A stretch of 60,000 bases of DNA, taken from assembly GCA_950295325.1 (NCBI GenBank), contig OX485808.1, positions 43,239,180 to 43,299,179 of the forward strand. The letters run 5' to 3'. The notes beneath the pieces were generated by a model, which was not told where the DNA came from, did no database searches, and saw only the letters and a list, made by a program, of their open reading frames with translations. The DNA is from Polytrichum commune. Its lineage: Eukaryota > Streptophyta > Polytrichopsida > Polytrichales > Polytrichaceae. Position numbers and translations under genes: made by a program. Shown here in pieces: positions 32,160 through 42,005 of the stretch; position 1 is the stretch's first letter, and each line of letters starts with the position of its first letter.

Positions 32160-32360
32160 TAAGTGTCCTGAGGATCTGATGAAAACAGGGGGCTCAAATT
32201 CCCATCTCCCGTCCTTGGACCAAAATTCGAGTGCTCTTCATGTAGGACCATTAATTTCTGCATGGTACTGCTGAAAGTTGGGCAGCTAACTAATTAAATT
32301 CTATAATTCTAATTTTATTTTCATTAATCTCTAACTAACTAAGTACGGTTGGGTTGACTC

Positions 32361-32590
32361 CGTGTCCGGAAAGATTTCCGGATCAAAATCCTAGTGTGTC
32401 CAATTGCAAGTCTGATAAGTTACATGTTGTGATCTTTCAGAATTTTCCTTTATTAGTTTGGGGTGTATTCCACAAATTCCTCTAAAATGATTGGTAATTT
32501 TCTTGAAGTCTTGTACTTCAATCAGTTATTTTTCAAACTCAACCGGTTCATCTGTAACTACCGGTCAGTTCTCCCCGTTCATTGGGTTGG
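32361..32590 (+). repeat. Dispersed repeat family C, copy 1
   Basis: Aligns with 44031-44236 in the CYP711 second intron along its whole length (shared AATCCTAGTGT, GTTACATGTTG, TTTTCCTTTATT, ATTCCTCTAAA, GGTTCTCCCC-type blocks). Its CAACCGGTTCATCTG unit is also the reverse complement of the tandem unit at 39766-40028. Confidence 0.6.
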
Positions 32591-32591
32591 C

Positions 32592-32714
32592 TTAGGGTTG
32601 GTCATGTAGGCTGATCGCCACCATATTCTAGTGGAAATGTAGATTTCACCTGGTGGCATCTACATTACCACTATAATATGGTGGGCGAGTAGCCTACATG
32701 GAAACTAACCATAA
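32592..32714. other. Long imperfect hairpin, 2 x 52 bases with 15-base loop
   Basis: The left arm (TTAGGGTTGGTCATGTAGGC onward to GTGGAAATGTAGA) pairs with the right arm (TCTACATTACCACTATAATA onward to CTAACCATAA) with few mismatches and small bulges. Size and pairing suit either a plant pre-miRNA or a very small foldback MITE. No known mature miRNA was recognised in the arms. Confidence 0.65.
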
Positions 32715-32719
32715 ACGTA

Positions 32720-34290
32720 GTCTTAAGGGGCCTTGTATAGATGCTTTTATGTTATTTAAGAATTTCTTCTGTTTTTGAACATTGTGCAAAGTACCAACTA
32801 TGCTTTTGAGCAATGTTTTTTTTGTTTTTTTGTACCTTTAAGGCCTTTTTCTTCTTTCTTTTTTCTTTCTTTTTTGAAAAGATATAGGTGTGTTCATTGG
32901 CTCTTGGCCCATTCACTTTGAGTGGGGTTAAAGGAGGCTCAAATGATGATATGGGACGACTTATAATATGGGAAATGCGAGAAGATATCAAGCAAGATGT
33001 GGCTAGATATAAATTTTTGTGGCGCGTGTACATGGCTACATTTTGGGGAGGTGGAGCTAGTGTGTGGCACCCACTTCCTAAATTGTTTATGCAAATGTGG
33101 CTAACACATTGCAAAGAACAAAAAAAATTGGCTACATGTGAGAATTATTGTAAAAACAAATTGTTCCATAGGGAATTGAAGCCTAGTCTTTTGACCATGC
33201 CTATGCAACTTGGAATGGCTTGCAAAATCACATATTAGCACGACCCATCCACCACCCAAACAAAGATTAATAATCTAGGCATTTAACATGTGCTACCAAC
33301 TTCCTTTAACGCCACCATCCAAACATAGCCAGTGCACCTTACACAAAAAGTCATGAAGGACATGCACCCTCAAGCATGCCACACATGGTTCCAAGTTTGA
33401 CACCAAACTCTATAGGTATAAATTCATGCCCTACCTTGTCATGTTCCAAAAGTTGAATGCATGTTAAGTACATTAGGTACCTCTAATAGAACTAGAATAC
33501 ATTTGTTTTTCATTTTCCAAGCCACTACTTAGTTGTTGCTAGCTAGTCCTCACTTGTGCATACATCCACTACCAGTGCACTTACAAACTATTTGGAGCAA
33601 CATACATTAAAACTCATCTACTCTTCCCCTGCATAGCGAACCCTCATAGTTTTCCAATATGATATTGCTACTTGGCAAGGGAATGTATTCATGGTAAAAA
33701 GGTCTTGTGGAGACATGTGCACCACCAAGTCTACGTGGGTTGTAAGCTAGTTCCTCAACTTCCTCGTCAAAAACGACAAGGAGTTGAATGTTCTACCATC
33801 TTCCACACTTCCCAACACTTGTACATGGGCACCTTCACCAACTTTTATGAACTCGGAGAGCTTTATTGAGATGGATGCGTTGCTAGACAACTTGCGCCAA
33901 AACTAGGATATTGGGTTTTTGGTCATCGGTAAGGACATGGTAGCCTCAACATTTGATATCTTGATGATTTTAAAGAAGGAGCTTTGGAACTCAAGGTGGT
34001 GGATATTAAGGGGTGGAGGCACTCACTCCTCAATATCCTTGGTCTCAACTTCTACAGGTACTCACAACTTTTTGTTGTCCCATAGAAAGTTTCCAATTTG
34101 CATTATGCATAGGATATTTAGCTTCAAATTTATCAGTTAGCCAATATTGGGGGTAACATATGCCCAAGACACACATCACATCTTGGTGTGGGAAACGTTT
34201 GTTTAACTCCTCTATTAGGTGTTTTGTTGCAGTGGTGAGTTGCTATTGCACCTCGCTAAGGATCACTTCATGTTCAATCATTGTTCACCT
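32720..34290. other. Intergenic, no gene recognised
   Basis: A 116-codon plus-strand frame (32888-33238) and a 65-codon frame (33672-33869) have ordinary composition but match nothing I know. Without splice context they are not called genes. Confidence 0.35.
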
Positions 34291-34297
34291 CTTCTCA

Positions 34298-35818
34298 CTA
34301 CCCTGGGAAGGCTACATACCTCATCGCAACCATGTGGGAGACACTTGCAACCTTGAAGACGAGGTGATCCTCCTCATGATTGTAACAATACACCCACTCT
34401 TGCTCAATTACCAAGGTTGTATCATCTACCAATGACCTAAAGGTATTGAGCTCTTCTTCATGGAAAGGAAACGTTGGATCTACATACAATCAATATAGAT
34501 CACCTTGGCAATTTTTTACTACAAAACTAAAATCCACGATGTAGCATACTAGACTTTGTGCAAATTTAATGAGGTAATTCAAAAAGTGTAGCATGGGCAT
34601 TAAACAAGGTAGAGCGAGCATATTTTGCCATTCTAGGAGCATGGATAAGTTCTTCTTTGTTGTTGGCTCTTTTGGAGCATCCACCTCCATCTTCGTCACC
34701 AAAAGTTTATATTTCTCAAATACTCTCTTTGTTGGCCTAAGCATAGATATCCAAGGTGTTTTCACATTTCTAAGTATCTTGTTGCCTTCGGATTTCAAAC
34801 AAACTGCAAGCTTTTGGAATAATAATATAGTGCTACCAAAAGATCCTCCACATGTTTGACCACCTCAAAATCCGAAAGAATTTGGTCAACAAGGTTGGTA
34901 TGATGTGCCATATAATGGATACCCACCATGAAGGGTGCATGCTTGTTGACAAGCTGCACAGTAATGCCCGATTTTGCACCTGGGAATGTGGACACCCCAT
35001 CTGCCCCAAATGTGATCAAACCCTCTTCAATCCTATGCTTTGAGAGACCTTCATAAGCACGTGCGGCATTGCCGATGACACTAGTGAGATTATTGGATGT
35101 CCCTCCTTCAACAACTCTCTCTAGGATAAGCAACAAAGGGATTTGCTTCCAATCTCTCACGACATAATCATGGACATAATCCATGATTGACAATCTACCG
35201 AAGTCACCTCATCACATGACAAACTAAAGAAGGTAGCAACTTGCATGATCATATCCTTTGTTTTATTTAACACTACATACTCTATGCCTTGTGCCATCTC
35301 CCACCCACTGCTTTCATTCCAATGATGGTCTAGATTTTTTTTAGTTTCAAGATTTCAAACAATACATGCATATGTTAGTAGTTTGTGGTAGGTCTCCCTT
35401 GAACAAGCAAGTGAGAAGGGTGGCAAACTACACTCATTTCTTCTTCCTATCTCCAACTGTGGACTCATCCACTTGGGCTTGAATGCTATCTATAGGTATG
35501 GTAGCGAAAAATCCCTCGTTTTGATTATGAGTTGAGTTGTGATCTATGTAGTTTTCACCAATTGCTACCCCATGACCCAAACTCTTTGCAGTTTTTCTCC
35601 CTTTGGTAATTCCACAAATTGTCACTCTTGCCCACTAACACTGTTGACTTCCCATGGATTTTTGAACACACTTTGCAAGTCACCTTGGTTGCTTCTTCAT
35701 CCTTGTAGATAGGCTCAACCCAAGGAAAGAAAGGCAACCAAAGGAGTTGGAATTGGCCATTCTCCTCATAGGACTTTCTTTTGTAACTACTCTCACCAAT
35801 AGGAGTTGTTGATTGCAC
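34298..35818 (-). pseudogene. hAT-like (DUF4371/ZNF862-type) transposase-derived pseudogene
   Basis: Successive minus-strand pieces in several frames match, in order, one protein type. 35818-35590: zinc-finger start (WLPFFPWVEPIYKDEEATKV, CKVCSKIHGKS). 35595-35440: linker (HGVAIGENYIDHN). 35260-34795: core with LSCDEVTSVD, VRDWKQIPLLLILERVVEGG and LITFGADGVSTFPGAKSG, then VGIHYMAHHTNLV. 34798-34490: NKILRNVKTPWISML, LIKFAQSLVCYI, CQGDLY. 34489-34298: a tail piece. These are features of the DUF4371/hAT-like family. Frame changes and stops (for example TGA/TAG between 35430 and 35200) break it and no intact reading exists. The C-terminal dimerisation block was not seen. Confidence 0.65.
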
Positions 35819-35819
35819 A

Positions 35820-38630
35820 CTACCGTCAAGAGTAGATGGAACAATATATCAATGGGAGGCATTTGGCTAGTGCTAGCAGCATTAGGATTTGGTATAGAGA
35901 AAATCCTGCAAAATTTGAATTTTTTGGGAAGGGTTAAGATCGGAGCCATGGCCAAAGACAAAGATGAAATACAAAAATATTTGTAATGCACACAAAACCA
36001 ACTTACAAGCAAGGGGTTTGAAACTCACAAGGCAATAACTAAGTATATTTTCACCTACACTTGATAACACCAACAAAGGTTTTGAAACCACAAAACCATT
36101 ATAGCAAGCGTTAAGCACTCAAGTGTTGCACAAAAAATCAACATTGTGCAAAACAAGAAATGTGTGAGGCCTCAAAAAACTCAAAGAAGAAGTTGTCAAG
36201 TGCAAGGACATGGGTGTGTGAGGTAGCTTCCTATAGAATGAGGTATCCTACATTGGATTTGAGATTGATGTTCCTCAATCATGGCCATATGCATCTAAAC
36301 TAATGAAAACAATATCAAAACAATGAGGAGGGTTGGAACTCTATGGCAAATAATGTGCCACAACAACCAACAGCCAATGCGCCCATGCTAGAATGATAAG
36401 AGTATTGTTAGAGACATAACCTCACAAATACAAAAACAAAAACGGTGCAAAAAATTAAAAATTAACAAAATAATTCAATCCAAAGGAAGGGTAAGAACTT
36501 ACCTCCATTTGAAACTCAAATGGTAGTTGGAGACAAGATTGCCCCACCATGCAATCCATATTCCCTGATCTCATACCTTAATGCTTTGCTAAAACAAGGA
36601 GGGTAGTTGTTCGTGTGGCCATGGCGAACAAGGAGGATGGCGATGGTTGTGGCAAAACCAATAGGTAAGTGGAGAATGGTTGGTTGTGGCCATGGCCATG
36701 TCGCCAAAGTTGTCAGAGTAGCAACAAAAGCAACCATGGGGAGGATGAAGAAGGTGAATTGGAGCAACTACCGTGGAGCAACTGGATCATACTTGTGTAG
36801 ATTGACACTACATTCTTGAGCAAGTTCAAATGAATATTCTAATTCTAGTTTGATATAATTTATATTTTAAAATTTTATTTGAGCAACCTAAAAACTATCA
36901 AGCAACCCCAAAATTTGGATCCTTTTTGTGGGTAGCCCTCAAAAGTAAAGATTTTTTTGGGCATACTAGAAATATTCCTTGGGAAATATTGAAGTATTGT
37001 TTCGGGCTACCCCCAAATGAAGGTAGGCCTATATATAGACTTATAAGTCCACAAAAATAAGCTTAGAGGGTCCTTTCACATGAGCAAGCTCATGTGAGCC
37101 TGCTCATGAATTAGTGTCACTTATAGCAAAATTTCATACTCCATTGCATTGCATTGTTGTTTCCATGATGTCAACCTCCTCTTCTTGGAGTTCTAGAATT
37201 TAAAATTGGAGTGAGCTTGGCCTAAGGTAAGCTATTTGTTGGAGGTAATGTTGTTTCTTAAAAAAAAAATACTATCCATTTTATGCAGGTTAGCTATGTG
37301 TTGCGGACTGGCGGGACCTTTCAAGAGCGAGGTTCAATCCCCACACAAAGAAATTTCTAATAAATAAAGGGTTCTACAATGCTCCACCCAACCATTCAAG
37401 TTGATTTGTATGTTTATTTAGAATTTATGATTTTTATTTCAAATATGTATAAATATAAATTTGGATATTGAGACCATTATAAGTTGTTTATTTGAACATT
37501 GACAAGTACCAAGGGGGGGGGGGGAGGATTAGTGGAAATTGTCCCCTGCATGTTCACTTTGAAGAATCATTTACATGACAAAATATCATGTTTTGTGATG
37601 TTACTTTGGACTCAAATGAAAGAATTTAGAGGCAAATCAAAGTGTTGGGATTTCAAGTCAAATCAAAGATGTATTATAATATGTAAGATCCACGGCCTCC
37701 TCCATTAGCTTGACAAGCAAACGAGTATCTCCGATTGTGTCCACTAAATGAACATCGATCATCCAACCACTATATTTCTTGTAGTTGCATAATTCCAAAC
37801 ATATGGATTTACGAATTAATGATACAAAGAGGTAGATTTGAATTTCATATTGCAATATGCAAAGGCAATTAGTTTTTCATGAACACACAAACATAGGCTA
37901 AGTTACCACATGAAATTTGAGATTGCACAAAATTTGTCAATTTTCACGGTTTGATGTTGAAACTAATACTGAACCCCCACTCTATGACATGTGCAAGACT
38001 CTAATTTTATCGACATGTTCAACTCAATAATTGAGAGAAGATACAACATGGTGATAGTTTTTTGACTCATTGATATTGCAAAGGAGAAGTTCTCCTGAAG
38101 AAGATTGCTCTTTTATATGTGTGCACTCAACCACCTTCCATTTTCAAGCATCCATTGAGTGCTGTGGTGACTAATCTACTTGGGAATCATTATGGGCAAG
38201 TAACCACAAGTGGCATGCATGCACACTGAATTTCAAGCCAAGCCAAGCCAAACCCAACCCATCCTCTTCTTTAGTTCAACTCTAGTGCATAGAACATGTA
38301 AAATTTGAAATGAATGTCCATAGAACATCTATAAATTGAAATGTGTGTGGATAGAACATGCTAAAAAACAATGGATTAAACTTTAATAATTAATCACTTC
38401 AAAATTCATCACAAAAGTTGTAAACCATCTCCGACTTTAGGTCATCAATGGAATAAAAATCTTTGTAATTTTCGTGAATACTCTCCAAATTTGTTGTCGT
38501 CAAAAACTCAATTGCGGGCAAAGTAAATTCAATAGAATCCCAATTTAGTATTGATTTCTTGTCGCCACTTTAACCTCTGGTCTTTCTACTCAATCCCCAA
38601 GTTACCAACAAAAAAGTTTGTCCAAGGACT
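35820..38630. other. Intergenic, no gene seen
   Basis: AT-rich with short frames only. A GTTCAATCCCC box B-like phrase at about 37334 is preceded by GGCGGGACC and may mark a tRNA-derived SINE head (37285-37360, weak). A run of 12 G lies at 37513-37524 and a short hairpin CACATGAGC/GCTCATGTG near 37080. The frame at 36516-36767 (minus) has no recognisable domain. Confidence 0.35.
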
Positions 38631-38631
38631 G

Positions 38632-38714
38632 GGGCGAACCAACCCGTATAGTGGTTCCTTGGAGACAAGAGTTTAGGCATCCAACAAGAAACATGCGTAT
38701 GGGATGGTTCGCCC
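38632..38714. mobile_element. Very small hairpin MITE, family E, copy 1 (83 bp)
   Basis: Left end GGGCGAACCAACCCGTA; right end read in reverse GGGCGAACCATCCCATACG. Inside, GGTTCCTTGG and CCAACAAGAAAC also pair, so the whole element can fold into a hairpin. A second copy lies at 46699-46781 within the CYP711 fourth intron. Confidence 0.75.
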
Positions 38715-38962
38715 AAATGTTTGCCCAAGTTGCTTTTTTTTCACCCATGCTTTTTTCTTTTTCTTTTCCTACCAGTAAGGTTGAATGTTTATTTTTAACC
38801 CTACTGGCGCAGGAAAGACCCCACAGGCTCACCACATACGCTATGTTGCCTTCCCCAATAAAGAGACATTGGTACACATAAATCTACACCTTTTGTAGAT
38901 ACTGGACACAGGTGCTGAACTTCAGAGAACTTGCTGGTTGAAGAGTCAAAAACCAGTACGAA

Positions 38963-39389
38963 GGGCCACTTCACACACGAGCCAAGAGCCAGGACCATGA
39001 AATTGTGAGAGCCCAAAAGAAGTGTCCAAAAGGCCATGTGTGGCCGGGCCCTCAACCAAACACTATTTTGATGAAATTCTATTCATGCGGGTCTTCACAC
39101 ATGATAATATACAATAAATCAATGGTTATAATGCCATGGTCTTCGGGTTTGGTGTAAGGCCTACCTTCAAGAAATAGTTTTAAAAAATAGTCCAAGTGAC
39201 CATGAAACATGATCCATTTGATGCCATGTAGGAATCCATGTAGGCTTTACATCCACCTTGCATTCACTTACTCCGTTGGTCTGTTAAGCGTAGTGTGAAG
39301 CGAACTTGGACCAGCTCCGCCTTTTCCACCAATGAGAGTGCTTGAAGTGCAATGGTCACGGGCCCTCAGTCTCATGTGTGCAGTGGCCC
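38963..39389. mobile_element. Tourist-like MITE, copy 2
   Basis: Ends GGGCCACTTCACACACGAGC and, in reverse, GGGCCACTGCACACATGAGA. Flanks are GAA on the left and TAA on the right, close to a TWA duplication. The interior is the reverse complement of copy 1 (31671-32159), for example GAACTTGGACCAGCTCCGCC against GGCGGAGCCGGTCCAAGTTC. Confidence 0.82.
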
Positions 39390-39765
39390 TAATATCTACA
39401 CGATTCGTAGATACTGTGCACAAGTGATGAACTTCAGGGAACTTTTTTGGGTTGACGAATACATTTGGTTATTGTGGAAGCTGGGTCCTATATATACTAT
39501 CACGTGGTGATCACCAAGACACTGCTCGGGAGGTGGTGTTATATCCTGATCTATTATATTGTGTGGATGTTTCGTTGCAGGCTGTAAGTTTAAGGTTGCC
39601 ATGCAGATCCAGATGCTGGATAAGCTCTTATTTGTGCCGGTATATGAAGGAAACGGATGAGAAGTGCACACAACCTACTGAACCTCCCTGCATATGTAGG
39701 AAATATGCAGAGAGGGTTATATATAGTAAGACAACCTTCAACTTTTTCTCTACTTTCAGCTAGTT

Positions 39766-40028
39766 GTAGATGAACCAGATGAGTTTGAGAAATAACCGGA
39801 TGAGGTTTGAGACTTCAGGAAAATTACTAGTTTCTGATGAAGCGGATGTGTTTGAGAAATAACGGGTTGAGGTTTGGGACTTCAGAAAAATTACAAGCTA
39901 CAGATGAACGGGATGTAAGCGGTCGAGGTTTGAGACTTAAGAAATTAAACTATCACAAATGAACCGGACGAGTTTGAGAAATAACCGGTTGAAGTTCAAG
40001 ATTTCAGAAAATTACCGATCATTTTAGG
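39766..40028 (+). repeat. Tandem array of a ~65-bp unit, four imperfect copies
   Basis: The unit is approximately GATGAACCGGATGAGTTTGA then GAAATAACCGGTTGAGGTTT and GAGACTTCAGAAAATTAC. The third unit has an internal deletion. The last unit continues into CGATCATTTTAGGGG, matching family C in reverse orientation (32361-32590, 44031-44236). Confidence 0.75.
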
Positions 40029-40029
40029 G

Positions 40030-40450
40030 GAAATTCAAAAGTTAGTATTGAAACAAATGCAGGATGAGTGGCAGTTTTGCCTGGCCGGATGCAGGTGTAG
40101 ATCCAGGAACGACTGGGATTGCTCTAGTCTGTATAAGCAGCTGCTTACGAAGGCGGGCGACATAAGGGCGAGTAATAGTATATATCCGGCACTCAGGAAT
40201 AGGGATTGGCTGGCATTGAAAATAGCAATGCCTAAACTTGAGCCTCCTTACCTCCTGCTTGATAACCTCCAGATCTCCGGTGCACTTTTAAAAGGAGTCA
40301 TAGTTCTGATGTGATTAGGCTACTGTTGACCACACAGCTAAGTACTTACTGTTCTAACTTCTTTCAATCTCTCCAAACGCCGCAGGTGTTCAACCAAGGG
40401 TGGTGTCTAACTTAATTACAATCCCGGGTGTTCATGCAAAGTTTGAGTTT
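40030..40450 (+). other. 5' flank of CYP711, no gene recognised
   Basis: An 88-codon frame (40048-40314) has protein-like composition but no recognised domain. A sharp GC rise occurs at 40070-40150. Confidence 0.3.
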
Positions 40451-40479
40451 TGCAAGGGATTCGGCAGACTGGTTATAGT

Positions 40480-41115
40480 TATGGAAGCATCTCAACCAGG
40501 ATTGTTGTGGAGACCACTGTTTGTGGCTTGACTGCAAAATCTCAGAAATCCAGCTGAAGAAGAAGCTCTTTGAAACTAAGCTGCTACTGATATGAGAGAG
40601 TGCATTTTATGCTGCTCTTGCCATTCGGTTTCCATGTAGAGTTATATGTGTGTTGTGGATATATAGCGGGTTATAAGTTATCCTAAGTTGTTGTTGCCGA
40701 CCTATTAAAGGGCGATTGTTGTACTGGACTAGTGAGAGTTTGTTGTGGATATACGGCTACTGTTTAGGGGTTACTGCAAATTCTCAGAAATCCGGCTCAA
40801 TAGTAATTTTGTAAATAGAGTAAAGCTAGACTTATAAATCACTTTGAAGCTCAAGTTTCCAATTCTCCATGTACAGTATGTATGACATATGCGTAGTTCT
40901 AACTAAAGGGCGATTGTTGTGGAACTAGTACTGGTTGTAGGTTGACTGCATCATTTCAGTAATCAGCAGAACTTGAAGTTATTTGCAAGACTAAGTTGAG
41001 CCAAGTTAGACTTACTTACTTTGAATTCTTGCAAGTTGTCGTTCTCCATCTGGAGAATGTATACATATATTCTGGGTAGTGGTATACGCAGTAGCCCAAG
41101 TTATTGTTGCCTAAA
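40480..41115 (+). repeat. Tandem array of ~200-bp units, three degenerate copies
   Basis: Each unit carries GACTGCAAAATCTCAGAAATC (or a near variant), a CTCCATGTA/CTCCATCTG block, and ends in AAAGGGCGATTGTTG. The last phrase occurs at 40707-40721 and 40905-40919, 198 bases apart; a decayed third end lies near 41115. The array lies 0.7-1.3 kb upstream of the CYP711 ATG. Confidence 0.65.
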
Positions 41116-41235
41116 TAGTTGAAGGGGTATGAAAAGGATTCCTTTGATCCAAATTCCTTGCTTTCAGGATTTCAGAGACCATGCATCATCAAGATGCTTC
41201 GAGGTTAACTCTTGGTCAACAAGTGCACTGCGCAC

Positions 41236-41246
41236 CATATAAGTAG
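41236..41246 (+). promoter_or_regulatory. Possible TATA box of CYP711
   Basis: CATATAAGTAG lies about 560 bases before the ATG and is followed by a C/A-rich stretch that would suit a start site. If used, the 5' leader would include the 240-bp duplication. Prediction only. Confidence 0.3.
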
Positions 41247-41313
41247 CCATTGCACACACTGACACCATCCTTTCAATGAAACCTTCAAGTGACCCAAATA
41301 TTCGTCCCCCTTG

Positions 41314-41787
41314 AACCTTCAGAGATTCAAGTCACTCCTCTGGTCAGTACAAGATTCATAGGCAAGTTAGCTGCAGGTGGACAGCTCCTTCTGGATTTGG
41401 CCACAGAGAGTCGTCTGGCAGTTTGAACCCTTGGTGCATTGATCAGAACCAAGTCCTCAAAATTCTAGAAGTTGTTAGTAGGACAATCTTTTCAGTCAGC
41501 TTGACAGGTGAAGGATATTTATTAGGAGGTTTTGGTTTGGGAATTGTGGCTTTAACCTTGCAGAGTTGAAGTCACTCTTTTGGTTAGTACAACAGCGAAA
41601 GGGGAAAGTTAGCTGCAGGTGGAGTCTGGATAGCTCCTTAAAGATTTGCCAACCACAGAAAACAGTCTGGCAGTTTGATCCCCAAGTGCATTGGTCAAAA
41701 CATAAGTCCTCCAAAGTGTGGAAGTAGTTATCAGGACAGTCTTTTCAGTCGGCTTGACAATTCATTAGGAGGTTTGGGTTTGTGAAA
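41314..41787 (+). repeat. 240-bp tandem duplication directly upstream of CYP711 ATG
   Basis: Unit 1 (41314-41553) and unit 2 (41554-41787) are collinear: AACCTTCAGAGATTCAAGTC / AACCTTGCAGAGTTGAAGTC, then TTAGCTGCAGGTGGA, GTCTGGCAGTTTGA, TTTTCAGTCnGCTTGACA and TTAGGAGGTTTnGGTTTG. Divergence is moderate with several small indels. It ends 15 bases before the start codon. Confidence 0.85.
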
Positions 41788-41802
41788 TAAATACTTGCGG
41801 CG

Positions 41803-42005
41803 ATGGAAGGATTGACATGGTGGGGTTGGGGAATGAGCCTTGCCATTGGTCTCACAATTTTTGTGTACCTGTCATGGCCGGCATGGAAGCTCCGACATAT
41901 TCCTTGCGCTCCATACACTTGGGGGATCGGCCATTTGCCATTGATGATGAAGGAGAAGGCAGAGGTTTTTGTGCGCCTCACCAAAGAGTATGGCCCAATA
42001 TACAG
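41803..42005 (+). CDS. CYP711A: CYP711 exon 1
   Basis: Codons 1-67 plus two bases of codon 68, ending TATACAG/GTGGGT. Contains the membrane anchor (GMSLAIGLTIFVYLSW) and the GIGHLPLM and EYGPIYR blocks. In-frame stops follow past the donor. Confidence 0.9.

Noticed and set aside
36516-36767. 83-codon hydrophobic minus-strand frame
   Set aside because: No start context, domain or splice partner; its opposite strand is equally open.
37077-37098. Short hairpin CACATGAGC/GCTCATGTG
   Set aside because: Nine-base stem, not followed by a T run, no gene nearby; no function can be argued.
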